Positions 45,675 through 52,586 of a DNA stretch of 64,000 nt are shown piece after piece. This DNA comes from Fibrobacter sp. UWR3 (GTDB taxonomy: Bacteria > Fibrobacterota > Fibrobacteria > Fibrobacterales > Fibrobacteraceae), in contig NZ_FRCW01000001.1 in NCBI RefSeq assembly GCF_900143055.1, forward strand, positions 62,001 through 126,000, written 5' to 3'. The position numbers were made by a program, and so were the translations under genes. A model generated the notes under the pieces. The model did not search any database, was not told where the DNA came from, and saw nothing but the letters and a program-made list of their open reading frames with translations. Positions within the stretch are counted from its first letter, which is position 1; every line of letters begins with the position of its first letter.

Positions 45675-47039
45675 CTACTTTATCTGCGATATGGCGTAAA
45701 GCGGACATATTTGAACGTGGCGAATTGCATTTTCCGCTTCGGAATCATGATAGTCGAATTGCCCTAAGTTTTCAAGAGAAATACGATAAGCGTTCGAAAG
45801 ATTTTTCTCGCGCATCATATTCCATAGGCTCTTCATGCCCCCCTGGGTATCTGCCTTGACCTCGATAGGCATGACATGTCCACCAAGGGAATCCACATAA
45901 TCCACTTCGGACTGGCTATTCTTTTGCATCCGCGTCCAATAGAACAATTCGTGCCGCATATTTGGCGTCTTGTTCCGTAAAAGTTCAAGCCCGGCAACCA
46001 TTTCTGCCAACGAGCCTTTGTTCACAAGATCCGCGGCACTTGCCGTGAGAATCGCAGAGATTGTCTCGGAAATGTCGCCAAGGGACATATTCATTAGCCG
46101 TAATTGCAAACCGGAATCGAGAAGCAGGTATTTTTGGTAAGACGGATCCGCTTCGCTCCCCAAAGGGAGTCCGTTTGCTGCAGAACGTGTTACGGGAGTG
46201 ACAATTCCCGCAAGGGTAAGCAACTGCATGGCTTCACGGATTTTTTCTGTTTTGTAACCGTTCCCTACCTTTGCATACGTGAATTTCTTTGTGATTTGCA
46301 ATGCCGCACTTCGGAATGCAGTCCTGAGTAAAGTAGGGTCGACATTCTTCTTGTATTTGGCAAAGTCATCTTCGTACGAAATCAGAATGTCGTCTTGGAT
46401 AGATTGACACTGTAGATAGTCCTTGCTTTCAACCCACTTGGCGACTACTTCTGGCATTCCGCCCACCATGAGGTAGGTTCTGAAAAGTTCCACGAATTTA
46501 TTGTGAATCGTTTCCGGCAACGGCTTATCGCTCGATGCCTGGTCGCGGATTTTTAGAAGCTCGTCAAAACCGTTTGCCTGCGCAAACTCGTCAAAGGTCA
46601 TGGGGTACATGAACATGGAATGGATGCGGCCCACGCCAAAAGTCGGGAGTTCCTGTAGGGCGAATTCAAGCAGTGATCCGGCGGCAATCACGTGCAAGCA
46701 GGGCAAATCCTCCTTGAAAAAACGGAGCGACATGATCGCTTCGGGGCAAAGCTGAACCTCATCTAGAAAAAGGAGCGTCTGTCCAGGAATAATAGGCTGG
46801 GCACTTATAGCGGAAATTTCAGCAACGATTCTATTCACATCCAGATTTTTGTTAAAAACCTCTTTGTATTCCGGATTCTTTTCAAAATTGATGCTGACGC
46901 AATTTTCGAAGTGCTCACCCAGGTGTTCAACAGAACTAGATTTCCCTACTTGGCGTGCCCCACGTAGCAGTAGCGGCTTGTGGTCTTTCTGCTTGGACCA
47001 TTCCAACAAGAATTTGTCAATTTTTCGCTCAAAATACAT
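45675..47039 (-). CDS. AAA ATPase with DUF4143 domain
   Basis: 454 residues. N-terminal AAA_14-type ATPase: Walker A LLLRGARQVGKSS (about 21-33), Walker B LLFLDEVQLCPEA, sensor AAGSLLEFAL; C-terminal DUF4143 domain with a late nuclease-like region (EVDYVDSLGGHVMPIEVKAD). Such proteins are common, mobile and poorly understood; some sit in defence or toxin-antitoxin settings. I start it at ATG 47039 because GGAGGCGG lies just before it; a longer open frame upstream is repetitive. Its lower GC than the backbone suggests transfer. Confidence 0.85.
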   Translation of the reverse strand: MYFERKIDKFLLEWSKQKDHKPLLLRGARQVGKSSSVEHLGEHFENCVSINFEKNPEYKEVFNKNLDVNRIVAEISAISAQPIIPGQTLLFLDEVQLCPEAIMSLRFFKEDLPCLHVIAAGSLLEFALQELPTFGVGRIHSMFMYPMTFDEFAQANGFDELLKIRDQASSDKPLPETIHNKFVELFRTYLMVGGMPEVVAKWVESKDYLQCQSIQDDILISYEDDFAKYKKNVDPTLLRTAFRSAALQITKKFTYAKVGNGYKTEKIREAMQLLTLAGIVTPVTRSAANGLPLGSEADPSYQKYLLLDSGLQLRLMNMSLGDISETISAILTASAADLVNKGSLAEMVAGLELLRNKTPNMRHELFYWTRMQKNSQSEVDYVDSLGGHVMPIEVKADTQGGMKSLWNMMREKNLSNAYRISLENLGQFDYHDSEAENAIRHVQICPLYAISQIK

Positions 47040-47056
47040 TCTAGAACCGCCTCCGG

Positions 47057-47143
47057 ACATTTTCCAAAGAAAAATATAGTCAATTTTGGATATTTTCCAA
47101 ACAAATAATTCGCCGTTTTCGGATATTTTCCAAAGAAATAATT
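47057..47143. repeat. Three-copy direct repeat before the DUF4143 gene
   Basis: GGA(C/T)ATTTTCCAAA occurs near 47058, 47089 and 47121, about 31-32 bases apart; two copies continue (G/C)AAATAATTC. On the minus strand this is TTTGGAAAATATCC repeated. It lies right before the gene and could be an operator array or a slippage repeat. Confidence 0.6.
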
Positions 47144-47278
47144 CAAAAAAGGCGATTTTAGCGGTTTTTCGCCGTTTTTCATCAAAAAACTCCTTTTTCA
47201 CCGCCCCTAAAACCTTATTAGTTTATTTCGATAACTTGTTTTCCCCAATCGATTCCAGCACAGTCATCTGAGAAATGG

Positions 47279-47605
47279 CTATCTCGACAGTTCTCGCCGC
47301 ACGGACCAGCCCAATTGAGCCTTTTCTGCAGCCTTGAGACGCTGGTATTCGTGAATGGGAAGTAGGTGAAATCGTGGGCTAATCCACATTCCAAAATGAT
47401 AGGCGATATCCCTATGGGCGAATGTTCCCCCATATCGGCCTGTTTTTGCTACTATGCCAAGGGCATTAGTGGAAAGTATCCATTGTTTTGTCGAAAGGAC
47501 GAAATTGTTGCTTCCTGCCATATTTTTAATTGTACCGAATTCGGTATAATTAAAATCGGGATTGAAGAAAAACGTGTTCGTGCCCACTGTCACCAGTGGT
47601 GTCAA
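47279..47605 (-). pseudogene. KilA-N domain remnant
   Basis: About 108 residues: TEFGTIKNMAGSNNFVLSTK, then QWILSTNALGIVAKTGRYGG and TFAHRDIAYHFGMWISPRFH, ending EYQRLKAAEKAQLGWSVRR. This is the middle of a KilA-N DNA-binding domain, a phage-type module often fused to nuclease or antirepressor parts. The first half of the domain is missing and the frame stops where the full family continues (normally N-R-x-LAKINY). It is cut off 5 bases from the GNAT gene end. Probably a fossil of an integrated element. Confidence 0.7.
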
Positions 47606-47610
47606 AATCT

Positions 47611-48210
47611 CTACGACACGAAGTCGATTAAGTCCAGATACATCATCCTGGTGTTCAACGACTGGCTCGAATCAACACGGAAGGCTTCTTTCTCGAGATT
47701 TTCGTCCGAATACAAAAAGCGGAAACCGTTCTTTTGGTGAAAATTTATCGTTTCGGGCCTGTTGTAGGCATCGACAACCATAAAGCGACAACCGGTCTTG
47801 TTATCCGGGTGGATAAACCAGGAAATCAGGTAATCAATGACCTGACTCCCCAAGTGCAAGCCGCTGCGTTGGAACTGGCCGTTAACTCCCAATCGTCCAA
47901 TCAGGAGCGCAGGATACGTACGCGTATGCTTTGCATTGGGCACCTTGCGTTCCAGACGGTTCCGCGAAGACTTGGGAATCATTGTCGATTTGATGCTGTC
48001 GTTGGACAAAGTGAAGGCGCAGGCTATCTGCGGCGATTCCGTATTCGTTACAGCGATATAGCTTTTCCCCAACAATTGAGCGGAGTACAAGTACGCATCG
48101 TTCCGAAAGAAATCGTCTAGATCCTCATCGCCGCAACAGAACGAGGACAGGTCGGTATTCTTGTCGATGGGGTAAAGGGTGCAATCAGATGCTAAACGGA
48201 TTCTTTCCAT
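47611..48210 (-). CDS. GNAT acetyltransferase, probable type II toxin
   Basis: 199 residues from MERIRLASDCTLYPIDKN. The pattern FCCGDEDLDDFFRNDAYLYS, then acceptor-binding RLGVNGQFQRSGLHLGSQVI and a C-terminal YNRPETINFHQKNGFRF, matches GNAT toxins that acetylate aminoacyl-tRNA. The start is set by AGAGAGG before ATG 48210. The preceding small gene overlaps it by 26 bases, the usual antitoxin-toxin arrangement. The target here is inferred from the family only. Confidence 0.78.
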   Translation of the reverse strand: MERIRLASDCTLYPIDKNTDLSSFCCGDEDLDDFFRNDAYLYSAQLLGKSYIAVTNTESPQIACAFTLSNDSIKSTMIPKSSRNRLERKVPNAKHTRTYPALLIGRLGVNGQFQRSGLHLGSQVIDYLISWFIHPDNKTGCRFMVVDAYNRPETINFHQKNGFRFLYSDENLEKEAFRVDSSQSLNTRMMYLDLIDFVS

Positions 48211-48379
48211 TATGGGCCTCTCTGTAAGAACGGGCGCGGGCAGCCATCTCGTCGATTTGGGCGAAGGAAACTTTGAGCCCGAGACGACGCGGATTCTTTT
48301 CGTGTTCTTCGGCAGCACGAACGAACGACTCTGCCGTAGAGCCTGTAAGAACCGGGATATTTCTTATTTCAAGAGCCAT
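48185..48379 (-). CDS. Small partner (candidate antitoxin) of the GNAT toxin
   Basis: 64 residues: MALEIRNIPVLTGSTAESFV, RAAEEHEKNPRRLGLKVSFA, QIDEMAARARSYREAHNGKN, PFSI. It is not a ribbon-helix-helix protein of the usual kind I recognise, so this may be a less common antitoxin type. GGGGG sits before the ATG, its gene overlaps the GNAT gene, and a good promoter is directly upstream. The role is inferred from the arrangement. Confidence 0.6.
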   Translation of the reverse strand: MALEIRNIPVLTGSTAESFVRAAEEHEKNPRRLGLKVSFAQIDEMAARARSYREAHNGKNPFSI

Positions 48380-48390
48380 AATACCCCCAT

Positions 48391-48419
48391 AATCTACATT
48401 TATTTGCAGGTTCGGTCAA
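48391..48419 (-). promoter_or_regulatory. Promoter of the GNAT pair
   Basis: Minus strand TTGACC (48414-48419), 17-base spacer, TAGATT (48391-48396), 11 bases before the antitoxin ATG. The transcript would have a very short leader. Confidence 0.55.
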
Positions 48420-48525
48420 CTGAAATTTGTCAACCCCTTCCCCGGGCAAAATCGCAAAAAATTCGCAGTCCACAAAAAGACATTTTCTGTCACTGACGTT
48501 ATCTATCTTTCGGGGCGGAGGCACT

Positions 48526-48858
48526 ATGGAAAACGACACGTTCGGCGGCGCGATACTCGCATGGGTCAAGAGCGCAAAGGCGTTCCTGAAAGTCCAGGCG
48601 GGCACCGGCGACAACCTGCTCGAAGAAGACATCCGGGAAGGGTTCACCGACTATTGCCTATGGTCCACGTTCCGGCCGGAAAGCATCGACACCGACGGCG
48701 AACTCAACATGGAATGCCTGGACAGCGGCATGGTCCTGTTCAGGGAAAACTGCACCCCCGGAGAGGCGCTGGAATCGAGCTACCGGCAAGCCTTCGGCAA
48801 GGACTTCGACAGAAACGACGTCATAATCCTGATGCGCGGGAATGACGAACAGCCTTGA
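48526..48858 (+). CDS. Hypothetical 110-residue acidic protein
   Basis: Starts MENDTFGGAILAWVKSAKAF, ends LMRGNDEQP. Soluble, acidic, with no motif I recognise. GGGGCGGAGG lies directly before ATG 48526, which sets the start. Its last 38 bases overlap the end of the convergent PIN gene. It lies among toxin-antitoxin genes but shows no clear link to them. Confidence 0.6.
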   Translation: MENDTFGGAILAWVKSAKAFLKVQAGTGDNLLEEDIREGFTDYCLWSTFRPESIDTDGELNMECLDSGMVLFRENCTPGEALESSYRQAFGKDFDRNDVIILMRGNDEQP

Positions 48859-49405
48859 TTTCGGCCTCGATTTCCTCTTCGCTCATCCCGGCGGTTCCGT
48901 TCTTGTGAGCCTCGTCGTTGAGCGTGTACAGGGCTTGCATCAGCCTGGAAACGTCGTAATCGATGCGAGACTCGTTTATGACAAATCCCGACGGAGTAGG
49001 CCTAATCAGTTCGTAAAAATCCTTGGGCGATATTGCAAAAGGGCATCCTGGAAAATGTTTTAAATTCCCCGTCACAAGAAAGGCTTTCTTATCCTGATGA
49101 GCGAAAGCAACATCGTAGAAAATCTTGTCATCCATATCTGGCAAAACAACACCAGACTCTTTTACCGGCTCATTGACCGCGTATTTTGAAATCTCGTCAA
49201 TAAAAGAATTCTGATACTCTAACGAGAAATTAAACTTTCCCCTTTGTAGGACTTCCCGATATTCCTCAATAATATTGCTGTCAATAATGGGAATATACTT
49301 CTTTTGGGCAATGCCTAGAAAAATCTTTAGTGGGATGGATTCACCCCTGTTTTTTGCCAGTGCGGCAGAAACCAAGACGTTTGTATCAACGACTGCGTAC
49401 ACCAT
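48821..49405 (-). CDS. PIN-domain toxin with antitoxin-like C-terminal extension
   Basis: 194 residues. PIN RNase domain at 1-138: VVDTNVLVSAAL with D7, conserved Glu in IIEEYREVL, acidic LPDMDDKIFYDVA and late TGNLKHF. This group normally ends near FYELI. Here about 55 more residues follow, and residues ~154-184 (RLMQALYTLNDEAHKNGTAG, MSEEEIEAEIKA) nearly copy the C-terminus of the adjacent antitoxin. The encoding DNA is a 94-base direct repeat. The ATG overlaps the antitoxin gene by 20 bases. PIN toxins cut RNA when released from the antitoxin; the tail might bind the toxin itself. Confidence 0.85.
   Translation of the reverse strand: MVYAVVDTNVLVSAALAKNRGESIPLKIFLGIAQKKYIPIIDSNIIEEYREVLQRGKFNFSLEYQNSFIDEISKYAVNEPVKESGVVLPDMDDKIFYDVAFAHQDKKAFLVTGNLKHFPGCPFAISPKDFYELIRPTPSGFVINESRIDYDVSRLMQALYTLNDEAHKNGTAGMSEEEIEAEIKAVRHSRASGL
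48852..48945. repeat. 94-base direct repeat, copy A (in the PIN toxin gene)
   Basis: Matches 49432-49525 in the same orientation with 5 differences. Encodes the antitoxin-like tail of the toxin on the minus strand. Confidence 0.9.
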
Positions 49406-49712
49406 GTTTCTTTTTCCTCTCGGCCCTAGCCGCCTTGATCTCGGCTTCGATTTCCTCTTCGCTCATCCCGGCGGTCCCGTTCTTGTGAGCCTCGTCGTTG
49501 AGCGCATACAGGGCTTGCATCAGCCGACTGTTGTCTTGCGTGGTGGCAGAAGGGATTTCGTTCACGTTGAACGGAAGTCCCCTCTCGATGATAGCCCGCT
49601 TGAAGAAAATACGGACCGCGGTCGGAATGTCCATCCCGAGCCTTTCGAACAGGTCGCTCACCTCGTTCTTGAGATTATCGTCTACACGGATTTGTAGAAT
49701 TGACATCGCCAT
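49386..49712 (-). CDS. RelB/DinJ-type antitoxin
   Basis: 108 residues. The N-terminal ribbon-helix-helix reads SILQIRVDDNLKNEVSDLFE and RLGMDIPTAVRIFFKRAI, which is classic RelB/DinJ, a DNA-binding, autorepressing antitoxin. C-terminal part (from about residue 55) should bind the toxin. Its last ~45 residues include the block duplicated in the PIN gene. It is unusual to see a RelB/DinJ antitoxin with a PIN toxin. Start at 49712 (GAGG 5 bases upstream) or at the next Met (49706). Confidence 0.85.
   Translation of the reverse strand: MAMSILQIRVDDNLKNEVSDLFERLGMDIPTAVRIFFKRAIIERGLPFNVNEIPSATTQDNSRLMQALYALNDEAHKNGTAGMSEEEIEAEIKAARAERKKKHGVRSR
49432..49525. repeat. 94-base direct repeat, copy B (in the antitoxin gene)
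   Basis: Partner of 48852-48945, about 95 percent identical. Probably the source copy, since the sequence belongs naturally to the antitoxin end. Confidence 0.9.
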
Positions 49713-49723
49713 ATGCGCCTCGC

Positions 49724-49769
49724 AGTTGATACAACTACAAAATATAGTATAAACAACGTGTAAAAGCAA
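49724..49769 (-). promoter_or_regulatory. Promoter and palindromic operator of the RelB/PIN pair
   Basis: Minus strand TTGCTT (49764-49769), 17-base spacer, TATATT (49741-49746). Just downstream AGTTG-TAT-CAACT (49724-49736) is a perfect palindrome between promoter and antitoxin start, a fitting autorepression site for the ribbon-helix-helix protein. Confidence 0.55.
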
Positions 49770-49784
49770 CATTTTTTTCATTCC

Positions 49785-49871
49785 TTATCGTCCTTTCATT
49801 GGCAACTTGTAAGTTTGATCAGCGTCAGCACCCACATGTGCAAAATTTGCACATGTGAAATCCGTCGCCAT
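49785..49871 (-). CDS. Possible 28-residue small ORF
   Basis: Minus strand MATDFTCANFAHVGADADQT then YKLPMKGR and stop, with a strong ribosome site (CGAGGTG) before the ATG. It contains a long palindrome in its coding part. It may be a real small peptide, a leader of the antitoxin transcript, or chance. Nothing recognised. Confidence 0.3.
   Translation of the reverse strand: MATDFTCANFAHVGADADQTYKLPMKGR
49833..49857. promoter_or_regulatory. 25-base perfect palindrome around CACATGTGCAAA
   Basis: 12-base arms CACATGTGCAAA and TTTGCACATGTG around a central A. No T-run follows. Could be a protein-binding site (operator, recombination or integration site) or a cruciform. Confidence 0.55.
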
Positions 49872-49885
49872 TTTCACCTCGTTAT

Positions 49886-49926
49886 AAACAAAAACGGACC
49901 TCTCCGCTTGCGCGGGAATGATCCGT
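49886..49926 (-). terminator. Hairpin with T-run on the minus strand
   Basis: Minus strand ACGGA...TCCGT closing over an inner CCGC-GCAA-GCGG, followed by TTTTTGTTT. No minus-strand gene precedes it, so it may end a short non-coding transcript or an antisense product from the methyltransferase promoter region. Confidence 0.4.
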
Positions 49927-50021
49927 AATACCACCCTTTCTGGTGTTTAAGACAATATACAAAATTTTTTGAACACTAAAATGTCACAAATTGTCACTCC
50001 GCCGGATCTATATTTCTGCGC

Positions 50022-50975
50022 ATGAAATCACTCGCAAATACCATCTACTCCTGTTTCAAGGACAAGGGCGAATTCTCGCTCAAGGACGCCTATTCCGAAA
50101 ACTCCGACAAGCCGAAGGAAACCGTCCGCGCACGCATCTACGACAACCTCGGCGTAAAATTCGAGCGCGTCGCCAAGGGCCTGTACAAGACAATCGAGGG
50201 CGACGAAAGCTGCGTCGTGATAGAAGGCGACGGCCGCGACCTCTCCATGCTCGGGGACGCCTCAATCGACTGCATCCTGACCGACCACCCGTGGCTCGAC
50301 AAGAAGTCGAACAAGGGCGGCGACCGCAACTTCGCCACATACGACTGCTTCAGGTACACCCTCGACGACTTCAAAGAAAAAGCCCGCGTGCTCAAGGACG
50401 GCTGCTTCCTCGTCGAAATCCTCCCCGCCGAAAACGAGAACAACTACGATTACCTCTACCAGATAAAGAAATACGCTGAACAGTGCGGGCTGCTCTACTA
50501 CTCGAAAGTCACCTGGAAAAAGGGGAACTTTGTCAGCAATACCGGGCGCAAGTCCAAGAACACGCAAGACGTGATGATATTCTCGAAAGGCAAGGCGCGC
50601 TGCCTGCGCATCGACGCCAAAAAGACAAAAGACACCGGGACGCCCCAGTACATGAGCGGCACCGCGCAGATGCTCCCTGCCATGTTCGACATCCCGCCCG
50701 TCGCAAGGAAGAACAAGATACACCAGAGCGAACTCCCGCTGACCCTGTGCGAAAGAATCCTCCAGTTCGTGACCAGGCAGGGCGAAACCGTGCTCGACAC
50801 CTTCGCCGGCAGCGGCGTCGTGGGGGAAGCCGCACTGAATTTGAAACGGAACTGCATCTTGATAGAACTCGCCCACAGGAACATCCTCAAAATCAGGAAC
50901 AGGCTTGCAGGCAACCCCTTCTTCCGGGAAGTGTTCTGGAAAGCAACCCCGGCCCCCGCCAACCCGAACGGATAA
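50022..50975 (+). CDS. Orphan DNA (N6-adenine/N4-cytosine) methyltransferase
   Basis: 317 residues. An N-terminal winged-helix-like part (1-60, MKSLANTIYSCFKDKGEFSL) is followed by the methyltransferase. Motif IV is D88-H-P-W91 (LTDHPWLD), a variant of DPPY; the SAM-binding motif I comes late (DTFAGSG, about 259-265), the beta-type order. No restriction gene is beside it, so it is probably an orphan or prophage methylase. Its GC matches the backbone better than the AT-rich island to its right. Target sequence unknown. Confidence 0.8.
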   Translation: MKSLANTIYSCFKDKGEFSLKDAYSENSDKPKETVRARIYDNLGVKFERVAKGLYKTIEGDESCVVIEGDGRDLSMLGDASIDCILTDHPWLDKKSNKGGDRNFATYDCFRYTLDDFKEKARVLKDGCFLVEILPAENENNYDYLYQIKKYAEQCGLLYYSKVTWKKGNFVSNTGRKSKNTQDVMIFSKGKARCLRIDAKKTKDTGTPQYMSGTAQMLPAMFDIPPVARKNKIHQSELPLTLCERILQFVTRQGETVLDTFAGSGVVGEAALNLKRNCILIELAHRNILKIRNRLAGNPFFREVFWKATPAPANPNG

Positions 50976-50999
50976 AGGTGGGGGAAGCGTGGGACTAAA

Positions 51000-51250
51000 G
51001 TCCCAACTGTTCGGCTCGATCATGCCAGCCCGCAAGCGGTCTGTCGCGACACTCGCCTTGCACAGTTGTCCCCTGCCTGCAGCCCCGGCTCCAAGTTGTC
51101 ATTGCGAGCGTAGCGAAGCAATCACAAGCCAACTTTCCGCTGGGTCTTCCGGACACCCCCTCTGCGGGCGGACAGCACTTAGGAGCTTGCTCCTTAGTGC
51201 GCATGGCCACCAAGGTGGGGCCTCAGACGCCGGCCCCGCAACGCCCTGGC
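51000..51250. repeat. REP-like, hairpin-rich spacer on the left side of the defence island
   Basis: The 417-base gap 50,976-51,392 has no gene. It holds a REP-like element at 51098-51123 (ATTGCGAGCG...GCGAAGCAAT, a type common in many genomes), a near-perfect stem CACTTAGGAGC-TT-GCTCCTTAGTG (51176-51199) and GGCCACC-AA-GGTGG-GGCC (51205-51222). After 51,260 the base composition becomes AT-rich, marking the island edge. Confidence 0.6.
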
Positions 51251-51392
51251 TCTACGTAAGCGAAAAAAGATGTTCCTATTTACCTAAATGGTGAAAATAT
51301 GTATATTAAACTTGAGATATTGTATGCATTCAACATTTCTTGACAACAAGGCCAAAAGGCCTGGCAACCTCGTGAAAGGCATGGAGGCGTAA

Positions 51393-52586
51393 ATGCGCTA
51401 TATCGACATATTCGCTGGGTGCGGCGGCTTGTCCGTTGGTTTGCAAAACGCAGGTTGGCAAGGCATATTCGCTATTGAAAAAAATAAAGACGCATTCTCT
51501 ACACTGAAATATAACTTGATTGATCATGGTCATCATTTCCAGTGGCCCGATTGGTTGGATGTGAAAGAACATGATATCAAGAAATTTTTGGATGAAAACG
51601 AAGATAAACTTCGTGAGCTAGAAGGTCAAGTGGATTTGGTGGCCGGAGGACCGCCGTGCCAGGGATTCTCATTGGCTGGCAAAAGAAATACAAGTGATTC
51701 GCGAAACATGCTTGTCAAACAGTACATAAGGTTTGTCAAATTGGTTAAGCCTAAGGCGCTCATATTTGAAAATGTTCATGGTTTTACAGTTCATTTTCAA
51801 AGTCAAAAGGGCCGAATATCCCAATATTCATCCTATGTCATAAAAAAACTTAGGAAACTCGGTTACCATACGGATTCTAAAGTTATCGATGTTTCTCAAT
51901 ATGGTGTTCCTCAAAAGCGGCGCAGATTTATCCTTGTCGCAATGCTTGATTCAAATCCCTCCGAAGTTTTTAAGCACTTGGAGAATAACAAAGGTTGTTT
52001 TTGCCGAGAAAAAGGTATCAAGCAGTCTGCGACTATTCAAGATGCCATAGGCGATTTGGAGGAATCGAACGGCACATGCCAGTCCCCTGATACGAAACGC
52101 TTCCAGGCTGGATTCTATGGCCGCGCCGAGTCGGGTTACCAAAAGTTGATGCGTCAAGGCCTCCAGAATCATCGAGGGGCTGTCGATAGTCATCGTTTTG
52201 TTAACCATTCTGCTGCTGTAATTCAGTTGCATAGAGATTTGTTGGACAATGCTCCGAGAGGAAAGCGAATAACGCCCGATGACGGATATGTTGATAATCT
52301 GAAAAGACGTGGTGTTACAGTCCTTGACGCAAATTCTCAAGCACCGACAATAACGTCAATTCCAGATGAACTCGTTCATTACGAAGAACCGCGAATTCTT
52401 ACCGTGCGCGAACAAGCTCGAATTCAAAGTTTCCCCGATTGGTTCGAATTTAAGGGGAAATACACTTCGGGTGGAAAGTTAAGGAAGAAAGAAGTTCCCC
52501 GATATACGCAGGTTGGGAATGCCGTTCCACCATTGTTTGCCGAACAAGTGGGAAGAGCCTTGATGGAGGTGATGGGCCATGGCTAA
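51393..52586 (+). CDS. DNA cytosine-5 methyltransferase 1 of a LlaJI-like system
   Basis: 397 residues. SAM site motif I YIDIFAGCGGLSVGL, catalytic C89 in GGPPCQGFSLAG, ENV motif FENVHG, QRRRF-type motif (VPQKRRRFILV), a target-recognition region (about 215-310) and C-terminal motifs IX/X (GNAVPPLFAEQVG). Methylates cytosine in one strand of the site, protecting host DNA. GGAGG stands before the ATG. Overlaps the next gene by 8 bases, so it heads the operon. AT-rich, unlike the backbone. Confidence 0.92.
   Translation: MRYIDIFAGCGGLSVGLQNAGWQGIFAIEKNKDAFSTLKYNLIDHGHHFQWPDWLDVKEHDIKKFLDENEDKLRELEGQVDLVAGGPPCQGFSLAGKRNTSDSRNMLVKQYIRFVKLVKPKALIFENVHGFTVHFQSQKGRISQYSSYVIKKLRKLGYHTDSKVIDVSQYGVPQKRRRFILVAMLDSNPSEVFKHLENNKGCFCREKGIKQSATIQDAIGDLEESNGTCQSPDTKRFQAGFYGRAESGYQKLMRQGLQNHRGAVDSHRFVNHSAAVIQLHRDLLDNAPRGKRITPDDGYVDNLKRRGVTVLDANSQAPTITSIPDELVHYEEPRILTVREQARIQSFPDWFEFKGKYTSGGKLRKKEVPRYTQVGNAVPPLFAEQVGRALMEVMGHG

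Noticed and set aside
47218-47433. Short minus-strand frame of 71 codons overlapping the KilA-N remnant
   Set aside because: It overlaps the remnant in another frame, has no domain resemblance and no good ribosome site.
50976-51392. A gene in the gap before the first m5C methyltransferase, such as a controller (C) protein
   Set aside because: Short frames there overlap hairpins and REP-like sequence; no helix-turn-helix protein of C-protein size is present.
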